Below are positions 7,230-14,200 of a stretch of 64,000 bases of DNA, in pieces. The notes beneath the pieces are model-generated. The model saw nothing but the letters and a program-made list of their open reading frames with translations. It was not told where the DNA came from and searched no databases. Each line of letters starts with the position of its first letter. Position 1 is the first letter of the stretch. The position numbers and the translations under genes are program-made. Origin of the DNA: Pantoea cypripedii (GTDB lineage Bacteria > Pseudomonadota > Gammaproteobacteria > Enterobacterales > Enterobacteriaceae); assembly GCF_011395035.1 (NCBI RefSeq), contig NZ_CP024768.1:1895186-1959185 (forward strand), read 5' to 3'.

Positions 7230-8599
7230 GTAATGCTCTCTGGCGAGACCAGGATATCGAAGCGGCAGTGATCGGGGCAATGTTCCTTCGTGGCGCTGAT
7301 CCGGAAGTTATGGAAGTGATCGCCTCACTGCCAGAATCAGCATTCAATTTTTATCAGCACAGGGAGATTTACCGGGCCATTATCAGCCAGGCCAAAGGGA
7401 AGGGGGTTATCGATCCGATTCTGATTGGCGAGGAGTTACCGCAACACCAGGAGCTGATAACGCAGACTGCCCGCACAGCCTGGGCGAAGTCATCACTTAA
7501 ATCATATTCCCGGCAGCTGCTGCGCAATGCTGTCCTGCGTGATGCACAGGCAGCGCTGGGAAACGCTATCAGCCGTCTTGAGGCGGCCCCAAACAGCGAA
7601 ATTGGCATGGCAGTGCTCGAAGAGGTTAAAACCGCTGTAAGCGCCATACAGACAGAATCCGGGACTATCAGGCCGGTAGCCATTGATGAACTTCTCCCGG
7701 CAATCATCAACCGGATTGATGAACGTATGGATGCCGATAGCGCTGGCCGTTCGGTAATGACCGGCATTGAGGAACTGGATGCTGTGACAGGCGGATTCGA
7801 TCAGACTGACCTGATTCTCCTGGCTGCGCGGCCCTCGATGGGGAAAACCGAGCTGATACTGGACATCACCGAAAATTTGACCGCCAGCGGTGCTGGAGTA
7901 CTTTTTTTCAGTATGGAGATGAGCGACATCCAGATTGCAGAGCGCCATGTGGCCGCAGCTGGTGGCCTGTCTGCCTCCCGCCTTAAATCACCCGATAAAC
8001 TGGAAGATGAGGATTGGGCGCGCATTTCCAACGGCATCGGGCGTATGACCGGCCGCAAAATATGGATTGTTGATGCGAATGACCTGACTGTTTCACAGAT
8101 TCAGCAGATCACAAACCAGCATATCCAGCAGCATCCGGAAACTGCGCTGGTGGCCATCGATTATCTTCGTCTGATTAAGCTGCAAAGCGCCAGCCGTCAC
8201 GATCTGGCCGTGGGCGACGTATCCAAAGGGCTTAAATCACTGGCCAAAGCCAATCGCCGCCCTGTGGTTGCTCTTAGCCAGTTGTCTCGCAGCGTTGAAA
8301 GCAGGATGAATAAGCGCCCGGTTAATGCCGACCTGAAAGACTCAGGAGAGATTGAGGCAGATGCTGACATCATCATGATGCTTTACCGCGATGAGGTTTA
8401 TAACCCCGAATCACCCGCAGCTGGTATTGCTGAGATCAACATTACGAAAAACCGTAATGGCCCGCTGGGAACAGTATTTCGCCGTTTCTTTAACGGACAT
8501 TTCCATTATATCGATCAGGCAGAAGCCAAACGTTTAAGCACTGAAAGAGAAGAACCGGGTGCAGGGCACAAACGTTATTTTAAAAGAGGCGCGGCATGA
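7226..8599 (+). CDS. DnaB-like replicative helicase
   Basis: A 457-residue hexameric helicase of the DnaB family. Residues 1-110 form the N-terminal helical domain. The RecA-like motor domain starts near 170, with Walker A in ARPSMGKTE (201-209), the DnaB motif GFDQTDLILLAARPSMGKT, a Walker B region (ALVAIDYLRLI) and the H4 region SQLSRSVESR. Lambda instead borrows host DnaB through P; this phage carries its own loader and helicase, as in P22-like modules. The start overlaps the loader gene (ATGA). Confidence 0.94.
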   Translation: MSNALWRDQDIEAAVIGAMFLRGADPEVMEVIASLPESAFNFYQHREIYRAIISQAKGKGVIDPILIGEELPQHQELITQTARTAWAKSSLKSYSRQLLRNAVLRDAQAALGNAISRLEAAPNSEIGMAVLEEVKTAVSAIQTESGTIRPVAIDELLPAIINRIDERMDADSAGRSVMTGIEELDAVTGGFDQTDLILLAARPSMGKTELILDITENLTASGAGVLFFSMEMSDIQIAERHVAAAGGLSASRLKSPDKLEDEDWARISNGIGRMTGRKIWIVDANDLTVSQIQQITNQHIQQHPETALVAIDYLRLIKLQSASRHDLAVGDVSKGLKSLAKANRRPVVALSQLSRSVESRMNKRPVNADLKDSGEIEADADIIMMLYRDEVYNPESPAAGIAEINITKNRNGPLGTVFRRFFNGHFHYIDQAEAKRLSTEREEPGAGHKRYFKRGAA

Positions 8600-9378
8600 A
8601 ACTTGAATCAGCACTGAAATACTTCAATCCGAAAAGCCCGAACTACACAGCAACGACACCGGCCACTGGTAGCGACTCTCTCACAGGGACAGACCTGATG
8701 GGTGCTGTTGGCTTCTGCCAGTCAAAATCTCCTTTTGGTATTTCGGCTGTGATGGCGAAAACCGGTAACAGCGACCAGGACACGATCCGCACTGTTGAAC
8801 AGCTGATGCAGTATGCAAACCGCACTGCGCCAAAACTCATCAGGAAAGCCGCTGGTGCAAAGCTGGGGCGCTGTCTGGTGGTGCTTTCAAAGCTGGCGTT
8901 TGATGAGTACGCACGTTCGGCGGCCACCACTACGGAATGCCATCACTGTAACGGCACAGGGTTTAACATCGTCACACGCGAAGTCATGAAATATGCCGGG
9001 CACATCGACAGCCTGACCGGTGAACAGGTCATTCCCCCGCGATATGAAACAGAGTCGGTAAAAGAGCTGTGCACGCACTGTGATGGTAAAGGGCAGATTT
9101 CTGCCCGTTGCCGCTGCAAGGGGACCGGGCGCATGCGTGATATGGAATTATCAGCACGCCGTGGTGTTCCGGTCGATAAAGAGTGTGAACGTTGTTCTGG
9201 CCGGGGATTTAAACGTTCACCATCAAGTGCGGCACACCGTGCAATTACTGCGCTTGTTCCAGACCTGACTCAATCATCATGGTCACGCAACTGGAAACCA
9301 TTTTTCGAAAAGCTGGTAGCTAAATGTGAGATTGAGGAAAGCCACGCAGACGCAATATTCAGGCAGGCCACGAAATAA
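8596..9378 (+). CDS. Phage antitermination protein, Q type (phage 82-like)
   Basis: A 260-residue protein with DnaJ-like cysteine repeats: CHHCNGTGF, CTHCDGKG, CRCKGTG and CERCSGRGF in the middle, expected to bind zinc. This layout is typical of the phage 82 Q family, which converts RNA polymerase at the late promoter into a terminator-resistant form. Position supports it: it is the last gene of the P_R operon and is followed at once by a candidate late promoter and terminator. It overlaps the helicase gene by 4 bases. Confidence 0.88.
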   Translation: MKLESALKYFNPKSPNYTATTPATGSDSLTGTDLMGAVGFCQSKSPFGISAVMAKTGNSDQDTIRTVEQLMQYANRTAPKLIRKAAGAKLGRCLVVLSKLAFDEYARSAATTTECHHCNGTGFNIVTREVMKYAGHIDSLTGEQVIPPRYETESVKELCTHCDGKGQISARCRCKGTGRMRDMELSARRGVPVDKECERCSGRGFKRSPSSAAHRAITALVPDLTQSSWSRNWKPFFEKLVAKCEIEESHADAIFRQATK

Positions 9379-9379
9379 T

Positions 9380-9408
9380 TTGGATATTGCATAAAACTGG
9401 CGTATATT
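9380..9408 (+). promoter_or_regulatory. Candidate late promoter P_R'
   Basis: TTGGAT (9380-9385), 17 bases, then TATATT (9403-9408), immediately after the Q-type gene and 50 bases before a strong terminator. This is the lambdoid P_R'-t_R' arrangement at which Q acts. Confidence 0.6.
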
Positions 9409-9458
9409 CTCTAAATAGTGGGAGATTTATACGCATACGCCACTAATCACATTTAAGA

Positions 9459-9482
9459 CCTCGCCAACTGGCGGGGTTTTTT
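9459..9482 (+). terminator. Early terminator of the late transcript (t_R'-like)
   Basis: Stem CCTCGCC/GGCGGGG (9459-9465 and 9470-9476) with an AACT loop and a T6 tract. It would stop transcripts from the preceding promoter unless Q modifies the polymerase. Confidence 0.8.
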
Positions 9483-9502
9483 CTTATAGGGCCCTTGGCA
9501 AA

Positions 9503-9733
9503 ATGATTAAGTTTAATGCTTCGGAAGACCTGCCTTCTGCAGACACTATGAGCAATAGATTTCTGTTATACAGCCAATGCTCAGGGTACGAGTTGGCCAT
9601 AGGGTCATTTGATGAGCATGGAAACTTTTCACATTTCCTGTGCTCATCCGGTGGAGAGATAGTTTCGGTACTAATGGAAGACGTTCAGGGATGGTTCAGG
9701 CTTGACGTGGCTCCCGTTCTGGGAGTGAATTAA
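9503..9733 (+). CDS. Small phage protein of unknown function
   Basis: A 76-residue acidic protein. Its layout (short N-terminal LPSADT, central YSQCSGYELAIGSFDEHGNF, then a Trp near the end) vaguely recalls DUF551-type phage proteins, but I am not confident. The ribosome site is poor (CTTGGCAAA). The 3' end overlaps the convergent gene at 9696-10661 by 38 bases, so one of the two was probably acquired independently. Confidence 0.5.
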   Translation: MIKFNASEDLPSADTMSNRFLLYSQCSGYELAIGSFDEHGNFSHFLCSSGGEIVSVLMEDVQGWFRLDVAPVLGVN

Positions 9734-10661
9734 GAAACTCTCGAAACAGATCTTTATCTTTTTGACTGACGGAGCGTTGCACGTTCAATTTTGTGTAGAG
9801 TGGTTTTAAATTTTCCTGGGTAAGAAATATTTTGGCTTTTGCCAGCCGGTCATTAATGAAACTGAGGCGTTCATCAAAACGAGAAACCCTGACACCTAAA
9901 CGGGTCAATTTTCGTTGTGGCATTTCATCAGGACTGCATGCTTGCAGTTCTTCAAGAACCAGCTTGATATCGCGCTCGAACAGAATCGAAATGTCATAGT
10001 CGTCAAGCAGGCAGTCGGCGTGTAATACATTACCTATTATTACTTCTTCATATTGTGGCTTTTTTGGCTTAAGCTCATCGCCATAATCTGAAGGTCCTTT
10101 CTGCGACATAACTTCTGCCAGCTCTGCATCAGATTCTGATTTACGCCTTGAAATTTTCACTTTTCCATCATTCGAACCAGCCATGCGTTTTAATTCTGTA
10201 TATGCTGCACGACCAATTACTTCAGGTCTGCGGGCATCTAATATTTGATTTGCGACATCATGCATAGAAGGTTTTCCAGCTTCGAGCTTGGCCTTTTTTT
10301 GATACAGGGCGAAAATTTGAGATTTTGCCTCTTTTACTGCAATAAGGAGACGGTGGTAATTGGCTTGATTGGCGAGTTCTGATGCCAGTTGTTCGAATTT
10401 CACTCCGAAGGCGGCAAAGCCACAGTCATGACCAATGTTTGTTTCTATGCCATCTTCTGTGACAACGAGGACACCCTTGAAATGCCTGGTTCGGCAGTTC
10501 TTTTTGCCGCAGGGAATTTTGTTGGCAAGCTCATAATACCCAAAAGCATCCATGAGCTTTTTGTCCGTTAAGTCCACAACGCTCTGGAATCCATCACGCT
10601 TTTCAAGGTCATCCCAAGATTCCAACTTCTCAAAACTGTTTTGATTCTTGATATAGATCAT
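9696..10661 (-). CDS. Accessory (moron-like) protein of unknown function
   Basis: A 321-residue protein, transcribed against the late genes. Residues 40-80 carry a cysteine cluster (IPCGKKNCRTRHFKG... then HDCGF) that could bind zinc. The middle (about residues 100-190) is basic and helical. The C-terminal third is predicted coiled or helical with many charged residues. I do not recognise the family. Its reverse orientation and location between the Q-region terminator and the tRNA are typical of morons expressed in the lysogen, for which superinfection or defence roles are common; that role is inference. Confidence 0.75.
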   Translation of the reverse strand: MIYIKNQNSFEKLESWDDLEKRDGFQSVVDLTDKKLMDAFGYYELANKIPCGKKNCRTRHFKGVLVVTEDGIETNIGHDCGFAAFGVKFEQLASELANQANYHRLLIAVKEAKSQIFALYQKKAKLEAGKPSMHDVANQILDARRPEVIGRAAYTELKRMAGSNDGKVKISRRKSESDAELAEVMSQKGPSDYGDELKPKKPQYEEVIIGNVLHADCLLDDYDISILFERDIKLVLEELQACSPDEMPQRKLTRLGVRVSRFDERLSFINDRLAKAKIFLTQENLKPLYTKLNVQRSVSQKDKDLFREFLNSLPEREPRQA

Positions 10662-10935
10662 CTTTTATTATGCCGTGTGTTTGCTCAGATTAATCCGAAG
10701 CAATAAACATACCCTTACCGTGATAAAAGATCATTTATTTTAATGTTTCACTACTGCCGACGATCCGGGTAAGAAATACCAATACGCAGCAGAGTGCTAC
10801 TACTTGATGGCGCACCATCTTTATGAGCAGAGTGAGCTGACTTGCTTGACATCCAAAAAGAGATTTTGTAAATAAATTATCGCCTGACGTGATCTGTTCA
10901 TCGGTCCAATCATTCATCCCGCATGTCAGGCCGGA

Positions 10936-10965
10936 AGCCCCGTCTTAACCGATGGGGCTTTTTGT
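10936..10965 (+). terminator. Rho-independent terminator before the tRNA gene
   Basis: Stem AGCCCC/GGGGCT (10936-10941, 10954-10959) followed by TTTTT. It is placed just upstream of the tRNA. The roughly 300 bases to its left (10662-10935) contain no convincing gene. Confidence 0.7.
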
Positions 10966-10969
10966 TTTC

Positions 10970-11045
10970 GCCGGTTTAGCTCAGTTGGTAGAGCGCCTGA
11001 CCTGTAATCAGGATGTCGTGGGTTCGAAGCCTGCAACCGGCACCA
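10970..11045 (+). tRNA. tRNA-Thr (anticodon TGT), with C at position 33
   Basis: A 76-base cloverleaf including an encoded CCA end. Acceptor stem GCCGGTT/AACCGGC, D-arm GCTC...GAGC, anticodon stem CCTGA/TCAGG around loop CCTGTAA (anticodon TGT), and a T-arm with loop TTCGAAG closed by a stem containing two G-U pairs. The base before the anticodon is C instead of the near-universal U33. It probably reads ACA and other ACN threonine codons if functional. It lies inside the prophage, so it is phage cargo. Confidence 0.92.
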
Positions 11046-11123
11046 GATTAACCCTGCGGCTGACGAGCCAGGAAATTACCGCCGGTGTGCGTCAGGGTTT
11101 TCTCCATTGAGTAAACAAAAATG

Positions 11124-11155
11124 TTGACCGAGTAAGCATTAATGCTTACTATAAT
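11124..11155 (+). promoter_or_regulatory. hicAB promoter with a perfect 20-base palindromic operator
   Basis: The palindrome AGTAAGCATTAATGCTTACT (11131-11150) lies between a TTGACC box (11124-11129) and TATAAT (11150-11155). The 20-base spacing is longer than usual. HicB proteins with a C-terminal HTH repress their own operon, so this is the likely HicB operator. Confidence 0.7.
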
Positions 11156-11181
11156 CACATGTTCAACAGAATGGAGGAAAG

Positions 11182-11358
11182 GTGAAGCAAAGCGAGTTCA
11201 GGCGGTGGCTTGAATCTCAGGGGGTCGAAGTTTCTAACGGTACTAACCATCTGAAACTGAGATACAACGGGAAGCGAAGCGTAATGCCAAGACATCCCGG
11301 AGCTGAGATAGCTGAACCACTGCGAAAGGCCATACTCAAGCAGTTAGGCCTGAAATAA
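11182..11358 (+). CDS. hicA: HicA-family mRNA interferase toxin
   Basis: A 58-residue protein starting at GTG with GGAGGAAAG upstream. It has the compact dsRBD-like HicA layout: N-terminal helix (SEFRRWLESQG), the catalytic His23 in TNHLKL, and the conserved MPRHPGAEI segment followed by a C-terminal helix (LRKAILKQLGLK). HicA toxins cleave mRNA in a ribosome-independent way and are neutralised by HicB. It is the first gene of a two-gene operon with hicB 48 bases downstream. Confidence 0.92.
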   Translation: MKQSEFRRWLESQGVEVSNGTNHLKLRYNGKRSVMPRHPGAEIAEPLRKAILKQLGLK

Positions 11359-11406
11359 CAAACCAGCCCTTCGGGGCTGGTACTCGCGGAGATTCATCAA
11401 AACGAT

Positions 11407-11814
11407 ATGCGATACCCTATAAATCTTGAGCCATGCGACGGCGGATTTTTCGTATCGTTCCCGGATATCCCGGAGGCTTTGACGCAGGGTGAAACCCGCG
11501 AAGAGGCTTTAGAGATGGGGCTTGATGCGCTGGTGACAGCCTTTGAGTTTTATTTCGAAGACGGTAATAAAATCCCCGCGCCGGGGGTAGTAACCGGTGA
11601 TTTCGTGGAAGTACCTGCAAGCGTGGTGGCGAAAGTCATCATGCTTAATACGTTTGTCGATTCCGGCTTAACCCGCGTTGAGCTGGCTAATCGCATGGGT
11701 GTTAAAAAGCAGGAAGTGACCAGAATATTCGATCTTCAACATTCCACGAAAATAGACACCATCCAGAAAGCGATTTCAGCGCTCGGTAAGCGATTAGATA
11801 TCGTCGCTGCTTAA
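11407..11814 (+). CDS. hicB: HicB-family antitoxin with HTH domain
   Basis: A 135-residue protein. The N-terminal HicB domain (residues 1-60: FVSFPDIPEALTQGETREEALEMG) is the RNase-H-like fold that binds the toxin. The C-terminal part (TRVELANRMGVKKQEVTRIFDLQHSTKIDTI, written here in pieces: LANRMGVKKQEVTRIF) is an XRE-type HTH for operator binding. It neutralises HicA and probably represses the operon through the palindrome at 11131-11150. Confidence 0.92.
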   Translation: MRYPINLEPCDGGFFVSFPDIPEALTQGETREEALEMGLDALVTAFEFYFEDGNKIPAPGVVTGDFVEVPASVVAKVIMLNTFVDSGLTRVELANRMGVKKQEVTRIFDLQHSTKIDTIQKAISALGKRLDIVAA

Positions 11815-11968
11815 TTTTCGCTAGCAACACTTTAAAAGGCTCACTTCGGTGGGCCTTTTCTGTTTTCGCCCCTGCCAATCATTGCGACCTCACTGGATTT
11901 CCCTCAGTGGCAGAGGGCGATTTTTCTTTGTTACTACAGACAGCCACCCCAACAAGCGGGAGGTGGAG

Positions 11969-12331
11969 ATGAAGCGCATGCCGGAAAAAGACGTTGGGTT
12001 TTGGGCCAGCCTGATCGCCTGGTTATATGCCCACAAAAACGAATCGGGTTATGCCGGTCTGGCGGGTGTTATGGCGATCCTCAGAGCAACTTACATTGGC
12101 AAAGATACGTGGCCCCGGCGCTTGCTGGATGCGGCTATGTGTAGTGTCTTTGCCTTTTTCCTTCAGCCGACACTACAGGTGCTTGGCTCCGCATTTAACT
12201 GGAACTTCAGCGACGACACGACACGCGTTGCTGCTGTGTTCCTCGGCTTTCTCGGCGTTGACTGGCTTTCTACGAAGCTGCGCAGGGTCCTTGATAAGCG
12301 ATTAGGGGATAGCGATGCTGACGGCCAATAA
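11969..12331 (+). CDS. Lambda S-type holin with dual start motif
   Basis: A 120-residue inner-membrane protein with three hydrophobic segments (around VGFWASLIAWLY and GLAGVMAILRATY, LLDAAMCSVFAFFLQ, and VAAVFLGFLGVDWL). The N-terminus MKRMPEKD mirrors lambda S (MKMPEKH), which starts at either Met to give an antiholin and a holin; here Met1 and Met4 are both available. The start was set at 11969 by GGGAGGTGGAG. It times the release of the endolysin and overlaps the endolysin gene by 17 bases. Confidence 0.88.
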   Translation: MKRMPEKDVGFWASLIAWLYAHKNESGYAGLAGVMAILRATYIGKDTWPRRLLDAAMCSVFAFFLQPTLQVLGSAFNWNFSDDTTRVAAVFLGFLGVDWLSTKLRRVLDKRLGDSDADGQ

Positions 12332-12947
12332 ATTTCAGCTGGCGACAGGTATCTCCCTGGGTGCCGCTGCATCATGGTTTCCATCTGTCGCTGCTGCGAT
12401 GGCTGATTTCGAGATCAATACGCCGTTACGTCAGGCGCACTTTCTGGCGCAGACCGGGCATGAATCAGCTGGCTTCACCAAAGTGGAAGAGGGTCTGAAT
12501 TACAGCGAGAACGCGCTGACGTCAATGTTTCGCAATCGTATCAGCGCAGAGCAGGCCCGCGCATACGGCAGAAATGCAATGCACCTCGCTAATCAGCCAA
12601 TGATTGCCAGCATCATTTATGCCAATCGTAATGGCAATGGTGATGTTAAGTCGGGTGATGGCTATCGCTACCGTGGCAGGGGGTTAATTCAGATCACCGG
12701 TAAAGCCAACTATGCCGCGCTGGTTAAGCAGCTTGGCGCTGACATTGTGGCAAAACCTGATTTGCTGACCGGCTATCAGATGGCGGCAGCATCAGCGGCG
12801 GCATGGTGGAAGAATCACGGATTAAACGAGCTTGCCGATTCTGATGATGTTGACCGCATCACCAGAATCATTAACGGCGGCACGAACGGACTGGACGACA
12901 GGAAATCCCGCTTAACCAAAGCTAAGGGGATTCTATGCTCAACGTAA
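12315..12947 (+). CDS. Phage endolysin, glycoside hydrolase family 19
   Basis: A 210-residue muramidase/chitinase-like enzyme. The GH19 signature includes TGHESAGF with probable catalytic Glu50 and the substrate cleft YRYRGRGLIQITGKANY. No classical signal peptide is convincing, although the N-terminal 30 residues are fairly hydrophobic, so export is expected through the holin lesion. It lies between holin and spanin genes, overlapping both. Confidence 0.9.
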   Translation: MLTANKFQLATGISLGAAASWFPSVAAAMADFEINTPLRQAHFLAQTGHESAGFTKVEEGLNYSENALTSMFRNRISAEQARAYGRNAMHLANQPMIASIIYANRNGNGDVKSGDGYRYRGRGLIQITGKANYAALVKQLGADIVAKPDLLTGYQMAAASAAAWWKNHGLNELADSDDVDRITRIINGGTNGLDDRKSRLTKAKGILCST

Positions 12948-13393
12948 TCAGCTTCATCCGAAATTATTCACATCTCATCATCATTGGCCTCATCTGCGTT
13001 TGCCTGTGGGGACTCAATGCCCGTAATTCACAATTGTCTGCGACTAATGACCGGCTGGAAAAGCTAACCGACAGCAAAGACAGCCAGATTAATGACCTTC
13101 GTTCCAAGAATGATGATCTCGCCACCAGCGTGGATAACCTTGCCAAAGCAGTAGACCGGCAAAACGTCGTGATGCAGCAGGTTGCAGATCAGCGCGCCGC
13201 AACAGCAGAGCAAAACAGGAAATTGCAGGATGAAATTAAGCGTTATCTCGCAGCGGATAAGTGCGCTGCTGCTGCTGTTGACAGTCGCGCTGTTGAGCGG
13301 TTGCGCGAAGCAGCAAAGTCAGCCAGTGGTGGAGTACCGGACAATCAGCCAGCCCCGGCTAAACATGCCAGCGGAACTGACAAGCCAGATTAG
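12935..13393 (+). CDS. Inner-membrane spanin subunit (Rz-like)
   Basis: A 152-residue type II membrane protein: one N-terminal transmembrane segment (HLIIIGLICVCLWGL) followed by a long periplasmic coiled coil (residues 30-110, rich in Leu, Asp, Lys and Gln) and a low-complexity tail. With the embedded Rz1 lipoprotein it would bridge the periplasm and fuse the membranes at the end of lysis. Confidence 0.88.
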   Translation: MLNVISFIRNYSHLIIIGLICVCLWGLNARNSQLSATNDRLEKLTDSKDSQINDLRSKNDDLATSVDNLAKAVDRQNVVMQQVADQRAATAEQNRKLQDEIKRYLAADKCAAAAVDSRAVERLREAAKSASGGVPDNQPAPAKHASGTDKPD

Positions 13394-13523
13394 TGTTCCT
13401 GCCGTACCTGACCCAATGACGTTCGGGGATAGTGTCGGCCTCAACGCTCAGTTATATGACGCGCTTGGCCTGTGCAACTTACATCGCGCTGCGATACGCA
13501 AGATTGAGGCAGGGAAGAAATGA
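13230..13523 (+). CDS. Outer-membrane spanin lipoprotein (Rz1-like)
   Basis: A 97-residue lipoprotein in the +1 frame relative to Rz, mostly embedded in it. The start at 13230 gives a clean signal sequence ending in the lipobox LLSGC with Cys25 as the lipidation site. The remainder is Pro-rich (SQPRLNMPAE, VPAVPDPM), typical of Rz1. It extends 130 bases beyond the end of Rz, longer than the fully nested lambda Rz1. Confidence 0.88.
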   Translation: MKLSVISQRISALLLLLTVALLSGCAKQQSQPVVEYRTISQPRLNMPAELTSQISVPAVPDPMTFGDSVGLNAQLYDALGLCNLHRAAIRKIEAGKK

Positions 13524-13738
13524 AACTCATTGAATGGCTGAAAAGCCTGTTTGTTAAACCCAAAGAAGAGAAAAGCGAAATGCCTGATGAAAATGAAGTA
13601 GTCCAAACTGAACAACCGGCAGCAACTGACATTACCGAAGTGGTACTGGCAAAGCTGAAAGAGCTGGTGGTCGCTGCTGGTGATAAGGCTCATACGGTGA
13701 TTGATGACCTGATCGCCGTAGCTAAAAAGCTGGCGTAA
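13520..13738 (+). CDS. Small protein of unknown function after the lysis genes
   Basis: A 72-residue protein with an amphipathic N-terminus (MKLIEWLKSLFVKPKEEKSE), an acidic middle and a helical C-terminus. Its ATG overlaps the Rz1 stop (ATGA), so it belongs to the lysis operon. No family recognised. Confidence 0.65.
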   Translation: MKLIEWLKSLFVKPKEEKSEMPDENEVVQTEQPAATDITEVVLAKLKELVVAAGDKAHTVIDDLIAVAKKLA

Positions 13739-13785
13739 TCATCACAAGGCGCATTCCTGCGAGTGCGTCTGATGATGATTTTATG
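13737..13785 (+). terminator. Terminator-like hairpin after the lysis operon
   Basis: A long imperfect stem begins with ATCATCA and closes with TGATGAT, with an inner stem around GCGCATTC/GAGTGCGT, followed by a T-rich stretch. Late transcripts would need Q to pass it. Confidence 0.55.
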
Positions 13786-13879
13786 CCCATATGTAAATTA
13801 AAAGCTCTGATGGCATCAAAACAAGCTATACGACATTCATTGTGTTAGGGTCAGTTTTTAACTACCCGCGGGATCGCAT

Positions 13880-14107
13880 ATGAAAAGCGTCTTAGTCTTC
13901 TTCAATCTTGAGCCTGCCGAGGTCATTAGAGTAATGCGTGGCGTTACCTCAATCAGTCGGAAGTACCCCAGTGGCGACCGCGTTCAGCTTCCAATAATGT
14001 CAGCCGGGTTTCCATCTTTAACAGGCGACTCGAAAATGGTTCACATTGCCTCGGACCGGACACTAACCAGTGATGAAATTCTGGAAGCGGCCACTAAAAT
14101 GTTGTGA
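13880..14107 (+). CDS. Small phage protein of unknown function
   Basis: A 75-residue protein (MKSVLVFFNLEPAEVIRVMRG...) lying alone between two terminator-like hairpins. The C-terminal SDEILEAATKML resembles a short helix. The ribosome site is weak. I see no motif that suggests a role. Confidence 0.55.
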   Translation: MKSVLVFFNLEPAEVIRVMRGVTSISRKYPSGDRVQLPIMSAGFPSLTGDSKMVHIASDRTLTSDEILEAATKML

Positions 14108-14164
14108 ATATTTTTGGCTGATTAACTTAACTACCGCCTCCGGGCGGGTTGCTTCACAAACTAT

Positions 14165-14188
14165 AACCACTCTTCGGAGTGGTTTTTT
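14165..14188 (+). terminator. Terminator-like hairpin before the glycosyltransferase genes
   Basis: Stem AACCACTC/GAGTGGTT with a TTCG loop and a T6 run (14165-14188). A smaller GC hairpin precedes it near 14130-14150. Confidence 0.7.
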
Positions 14189-14200
14189 ATTGGGGTGAAT

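Noticed and set aside
10735..10917. A 60-codon minus-strand frame (MNDWTDEQI...) and, in the same place, a plus-strand stretch reading DPGKKYQYAAECYYLMAHH
   Set aside because: Neither has a convincing start and ribosome site. The plus-strand reading looks like the tail of a degraded phage gene with a stop just upstream and no in-frame start. I left the interval unannotated.
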